From the NCBI RefSeq assembly GCF_024129865.1, contig NZ_JAMYFE010000033.1, forward strand, positions 186,001-250,000: a stretch of 64,000 nt of DNA. The letters are read 5' to 3'. Below the pieces are notes generated by a model. That model had not been told where the DNA came from, made no database searches, and saw only the letters and a program-made list of their open reading frames with translations. The number at the start of each line of letters is the position of its first letter. The first letter of the stretch is position 1. Source of the stretch: Stieleria tagensis (GTDB lineage Bacteria > Planctomycetota > Planctomycetia > Pirellulales > Pirellulaceae). Shown piece by piece: positions 61,118 to 64,000 of this stretch. The position numbers and the translations under genes are program-made.

Positions 61118-63193
61118 ATGGACTCCGACAAGATCAAAACTTTCATCGTTTACAACTTCGAGAAACTGATCGTTGGGCTCGTGGTGTTGCTGGCCGGATT
61201 CCTGGTCTACTCGGGCCTGGGGAAACCGGTCATTACCGAGAAACGCGATCCGCAAAATTTGGCGACCACCGCAACGGAAGTGCGGCGCCAGGTGGACGAG
61301 GACCACAGCGAAGAAATTATCTCTGAGCGAACGACGTTTGACATCGCCCAGAAACAGAAAGAGTTTCGGCACAAGGTCAATCCTGAACCATACACTCCGG
61401 ACGTCTGGGACGTTGCCATCGTTTCGTCCGATGAAGAACGTCGTCAGGATCCGGATTTGTTAAAACCAGTGGGGCTGCAGGTCCAAGGTGTACTGGCGTC
61501 ATTGGCCTATCGCTCGACCGATGGAGTCTACGCACTGACAGAATTAGAAGGGGCAGATCCGGTCGAAGTGGTTGAACAAAAACCGAAACGAGAATCGCGC
61601 CGCCGCAACAATCGCGCCGCGATGATGATGATGGAGGAGCAGGGCGGGGGCGACTATGAAATGGAAATGCAGATGCAGATGGAAATGGACATGCAGTCCT
61701 ATGGCGACAACGCCAATTCAGCTTCTGGCCCCGTTCGAAAGCTCGCAGCCGACAAAAATCTGGGTACCAAAGCGGCTCCGACTCACTCGGTCGCCAACGG
61801 TGCCGAAGAGCTTCCGATTCCGGGCGCCGGTTGGTTCATCGCCGGTTCGGCTGCTATTCCACACAAGGAACTGGTTGCCTCGTACCAGAAAGCGCTTTCC
61901 TACGCCACGGCTTACGATCCTCGACTGCGCGACTTTCCTGAATACATTGCCTATGAAGTCCAGCGTGCTGATGTCACGAGTAAAGCCATCGATCAACTGA
62001 CCGAAAAAGATTGGATTCGTCGAGACACCAACCTGTTTCGCATTGATGGTGCCGCCCGCTACTCAACACTGGTCAACGCGGCCCGATACTGGTCTGGATT
62101 TGCTCCCGAAGTGGTACCGCCCGACTACTGGATCCCTGGGGTGACCATGTGGATTCCTCCAGTGCTGCTTGATCCCTACACTGACATTGCCACCAATCCA
62201 CTGATCCCGCTGAAAACCCAGCGTGAATTGCAACAAGAGCAACAGCTCAAAGAAGCTGCTCAAAATAAAGAATCAGAGGTCTTCGACCCGACAAAGTTCG
62301 AGCTCGATCGTGGCGGCAGCCAGTCCCGCTCCTACGGCGGCGGCATGGAAATGGAAATGGACATGATGTACGACGGCGGCATGGAAATGGAGATGGACAC
62401 GATGTACGGCGGCGGGGGAGGCGGCCCGAAGATGGTCGGTAAGCCCGCGGAAGAAAATCCCGTCGACCACAAATTGCTGCGTTTCTATGACTTTGCATTT
62501 ATCCCAGTCGCCAAAAGCCAAGATCCAGAGGCGCCAAAGCGCAATCGCAAGTACGTTTACCGAGTCCGCTTTGCGGTCAACGATCCTAACTTTCCCGAAA
62601 AACCGGAGCTGCAACCCAAAGGCAGCGCGCTAGCGCCAGAGGCCTACACACGCTATGTGTCACTGGCTGCTGATGCGGCTCAGAACAAGGTCCGTGACTT
62701 TCGCCGCTGGAGTGAGTGGAGTGAAGTCAGTCAGCCCGTCTCCTTGCCCGAACTTGACCGCGTGTTTGTCGGCGACGTCAAATCGGAAAAAGCGAGACGA
62801 ACTAGAATCGGTTCACGCGAATTGGTCATTGAATCCGAACCGCCTGTCGCGGAAGTCGTCACGTCCAGCTTTGACCCCAGCCTGGGTGTTTTTGTGCCGG
62901 CCATGATGCAAGCGACCGAAGGCACGGTGCTGAGCAAGAAAGTTGAGGTCGCAGAAGTCGTGGATCCGATCACGTTGGAGGTGAAAAAACTTGAAAACGC
63001 CAAGATCGATTCGTCTGCGACGGTGGTCGATATCGAGGGCGGTCTGCCGATGGCGATCACCGACGACGAAACCATCACCGAGCCCGGCATGTTCTTGATT
63101 ATGAATAGCGATGGAAGCCTCAGCGTGCACGGCTCCGTCGATGAACAGCGACAGTTCCGGATCAAGTCTTTCGCCGAAGAACGTGGGCTGTAG
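61118..63193 (+). CDS. Anchored partner protein of the PilM locus with Met/Glu-rich tracts
   Basis: 691 residues. An AAGGGGA site lies seven bases before the ATG. A short N-terminal segment leads to one membrane helix (LIVGLVVLLAGFLVYSGL), then a long extracytoplasmic part with no recognised fold. Two Met/Glu tracts stand out: near 185-205 (EMEMQMQMEMDMQ) and near 405-440 (GGMEMEMDMMYDGGMEMEMD). It follows the PilO-like gene by 111 bp and precedes hemB by 20 bp. By position it may take the place of PilP or a second PilO. Confidence 0.62.
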   Translation: MDSDKIKTFIVYNFEKLIVGLVVLLAGFLVYSGLGKPVITEKRDPQNLATTATEVRRQVDEDHSEEIISERTTFDIAQKQKEFRHKVNPEPYTPDVWDVAIVSSDEERRQDPDLLKPVGLQVQGVLASLAYRSTDGVYALTELEGADPVEVVEQKPKRESRRRNNRAAMMMMEEQGGGDYEMEMQMQMEMDMQSYGDNANSASGPVRKLAADKNLGTKAAPTHSVANGAEELPIPGAGWFIAGSAAIPHKELVASYQKALSYATAYDPRLRDFPEYIAYEVQRADVTSKAIDQLTEKDWIRRDTNLFRIDGAARYSTLVNAARYWSGFAPEVVPPDYWIPGVTMWIPPVLLDPYTDIATNPLIPLKTQRELQQEQQLKEAAQNKESEVFDPTKFELDRGGSQSRSYGGGMEMEMDMMYDGGMEMEMDTMYGGGGGGPKMVGKPAEENPVDHKLLRFYDFAFIPVAKSQDPEAPKRNRKYVYRVRFAVNDPNFPEKPELQPKGSALAPEAYTRYVSLAADAAQNKVRDFRRWSEWSEVSQPVSLPELDRVFVGDVKSEKARRTRIGSRELVIESEPPVAEVVTSSFDPSLGVFVPAMMQATEGTVLSKKVEVAEVVDPITLEVKKLENAKIDSSATVVDIEGGLPMAITDDETITEPGMFLIMNSDGSLSVHGSVDEQRQFRIKSFAEERGL

Positions 63194-63213
63194 ACCAGTC
63201 GCTCGGGTTAACT

Positions 63214-64000
63214 ATGTTTGAATTTCAACGCGGTCCCTTTCCTCGGACCCGACCGCGCCGCCAGCGTCGATTTGAATGGTCCCGACGACTGGTTGCCGAA
63301 TCGACACTCCAGCCGAGTGATCTGATTTGGCCGATTTTTGTGCATCCACAATCGGGCCTCCAACCGATCGACTCGCTACCCGGCGTTGATCGTTTAGGTA
63401 TCGACCGAATTGTAGATGCTGCAAAAAGAGCTTGTGATTTGGGGATTCCCGCGATCGCGATTTTCCCCGTGACGCCAGCGGATCTCAAAACCGACACTGG
63501 CGCAGAAGCGGTGAACCCCAACAATCTGGTTTGCCAAACCGTGCGTCGGATCAAATCGGCGGTCGGCGATTCACTGGGGGTCATCTGTGACGTTGCACTC
63601 GATCCGTATAGTTCACATGGACATGACGGAATCGTTCGCGATGGTGATGTCGTCAACGACGAAACGGTAGCAATCCTGTGCCGCCAAGCGGTCATTCAGG
63701 CTGATGCGGGATGCGATGTGATCGCCCCGAGCGATATGATGGATGGACGCATCGGATCCATCAGGGATGCACTGGAATCCGCAGGGCACGTCAACGTCCA
63801 AATCATGTCGTACGCGGCAAAGTACGCCAGTGCTTTTTACGGGCCGTTTCGGGACGCCGTCGGATCCAAAGGGAATTTAGGAGGCGCTAGCAAGAAGACC
63901 TACCAACAGTCACCCGAACAAACCGACGAAGCATTGCACGAGGTCGCAATTGATTTGGCCGAAGGCGCCGATTCGGTGATGGTCAAACCGGGCATGCCCT
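63214..64000 (+). CDS. hemB: Delta-aminolevulinic acid dehydratase (porphobilinogen synthase), partial
   Basis: The ATG at 63214 opens a frame of 262 codons that runs off the window. It condenses two 5-aminolevulinate into porphobilinogen in heme synthesis. Visible marks: IWPIFVHPQSG at the N-terminus, AIFPVTPADLKTDTGAEA, CDVALDPYSSHGHDG near 127-140, the first active-site Lys in SYAAKYASAFYGPF near 203, and the Schiff-base Lys in SVMVKPGMP near 258. The metal loop has Asp/Ala in place of the three Cys of zinc enzymes, so a Mg-dependent type is expected. It follows the preceding gene by 20 bp. Confidence 0.95.
   Translation, partial: MFEFQRGPFPRTRPRRQRRFEWSRRLVAESTLQPSDLIWPIFVHPQSGLQPIDSLPGVDRLGIDRIVDAAKRACDLGIPAIAIFPVTPADLKTDTGAEAVNPNNLVCQTVRRIKSAVGDSLGVICDVALDPYSSHGHDGIVRDGDVVNDETVAILCRQAVIQADAGCDVIAPSDMMDGRIGSIRDALESAGHVNVQIMSYAAKYASAFYGPFRDAVGSKGNLGGASKKTYQQSPEQTDEALHEVAIDLAEGADSVMVKPGMP

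Overview
The window reads as chromosomal DNA from a planctomycete of the Pirellulaceae (Rhodopirellula-like). Several traits point there: an ECF sigma factor paired with a Ser/Thr kinase, a second receptor-type kinase, H-X9-DG and PEP-CTERM secreted proteins, many sugar-active secreted enzymes (sialidase-like, GH29-like, DUF1080, PQQ propellers), mostly loose gene packing on both strands, and moderately GC-rich coding. I saw no rRNA, tRNA, CRISPR array or complete insertion sequence.

Layout. 1-0.12 kb: C-terminal scrap of an IS91-like transposase. 0.4-1.8 kb: secreted sialidase-like protein. 2.1-5.1 kb: sigma factor and Ser/Thr kinase pair. 5.3-7.4 kb: a 127-bp palindromic repeat, then a PQQ propeller protein carrying an inserted malectin-like domain and an Arg-Gly-Gly tract. 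7.5-8.3 kb: membrane protein. 8.6-14.2 kb: tight run on the + strand (DoxX-like protein, secreted protein, NCS1 permease, mannitol-type dehydrogenase, peroxiredoxin-like protein) that looks like a polyol or related small-molecule operon. 14.1-15.3 kb: decayed trypsin-like protease. 15.6-18.0 kb: GH29-like/esterase fusion. 18.1-21.2 kb: giant Gly-rich PEP-CTERM protein. 21.4-22.7 kb: two overlapping membrane-protein genes, the second with an H-X9-DG end. 22.7-23.8 kb: gene-poor, with a GxxExxY relic inside an inverted repeat. 23.8-24.9 kb: ten-loop EF-hand protein. 25.1-28.4 kb: BlaR1/BlaI-type pair with a perfect operator dyad. 28.7-30.3 kb: FKBP lipoprotein, TMEM14-like and small anchored proteins. 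30.3 kb: second copy of the 127-bp repeat.

30.4-40.3 kb is the most unusual part. A minus-strand run encodes a Cys-rich YkgJ-like protein, an unknown protein, a TPR-methyltransferase, a VgrG-type spike and an FHA protein. Divergent to it is a plus-strand run with a second, paralogous TPR-methyltransferase, another methyltransferase with an NPPF motif, and a small basic-tailed protein. No sheath, baseplate or TssM-type genes are visible, so this looks like a detached spike/accessory island of a contractile (T6SS-like) apparatus.

40.5-53 kb holds a glycerophosphodiesterase, thrS (with an extra insertion), a receptor-type kinase ending in a DNRLRE-like domain, a Wzc-like tyrosine autokinase, bioA, and a DUF1080-sugar dehydrogenase fusion. 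53.3-56.3 kb: large protein resembling a divergent alpha-mannosidase. 56.8-63.2 kb: PilM-like protein extended by a PilN-like part, plus two membrane-anchored partners with Met/Gly-rich tracts, followed 20 bp later by hemB, which runs off the right edge.
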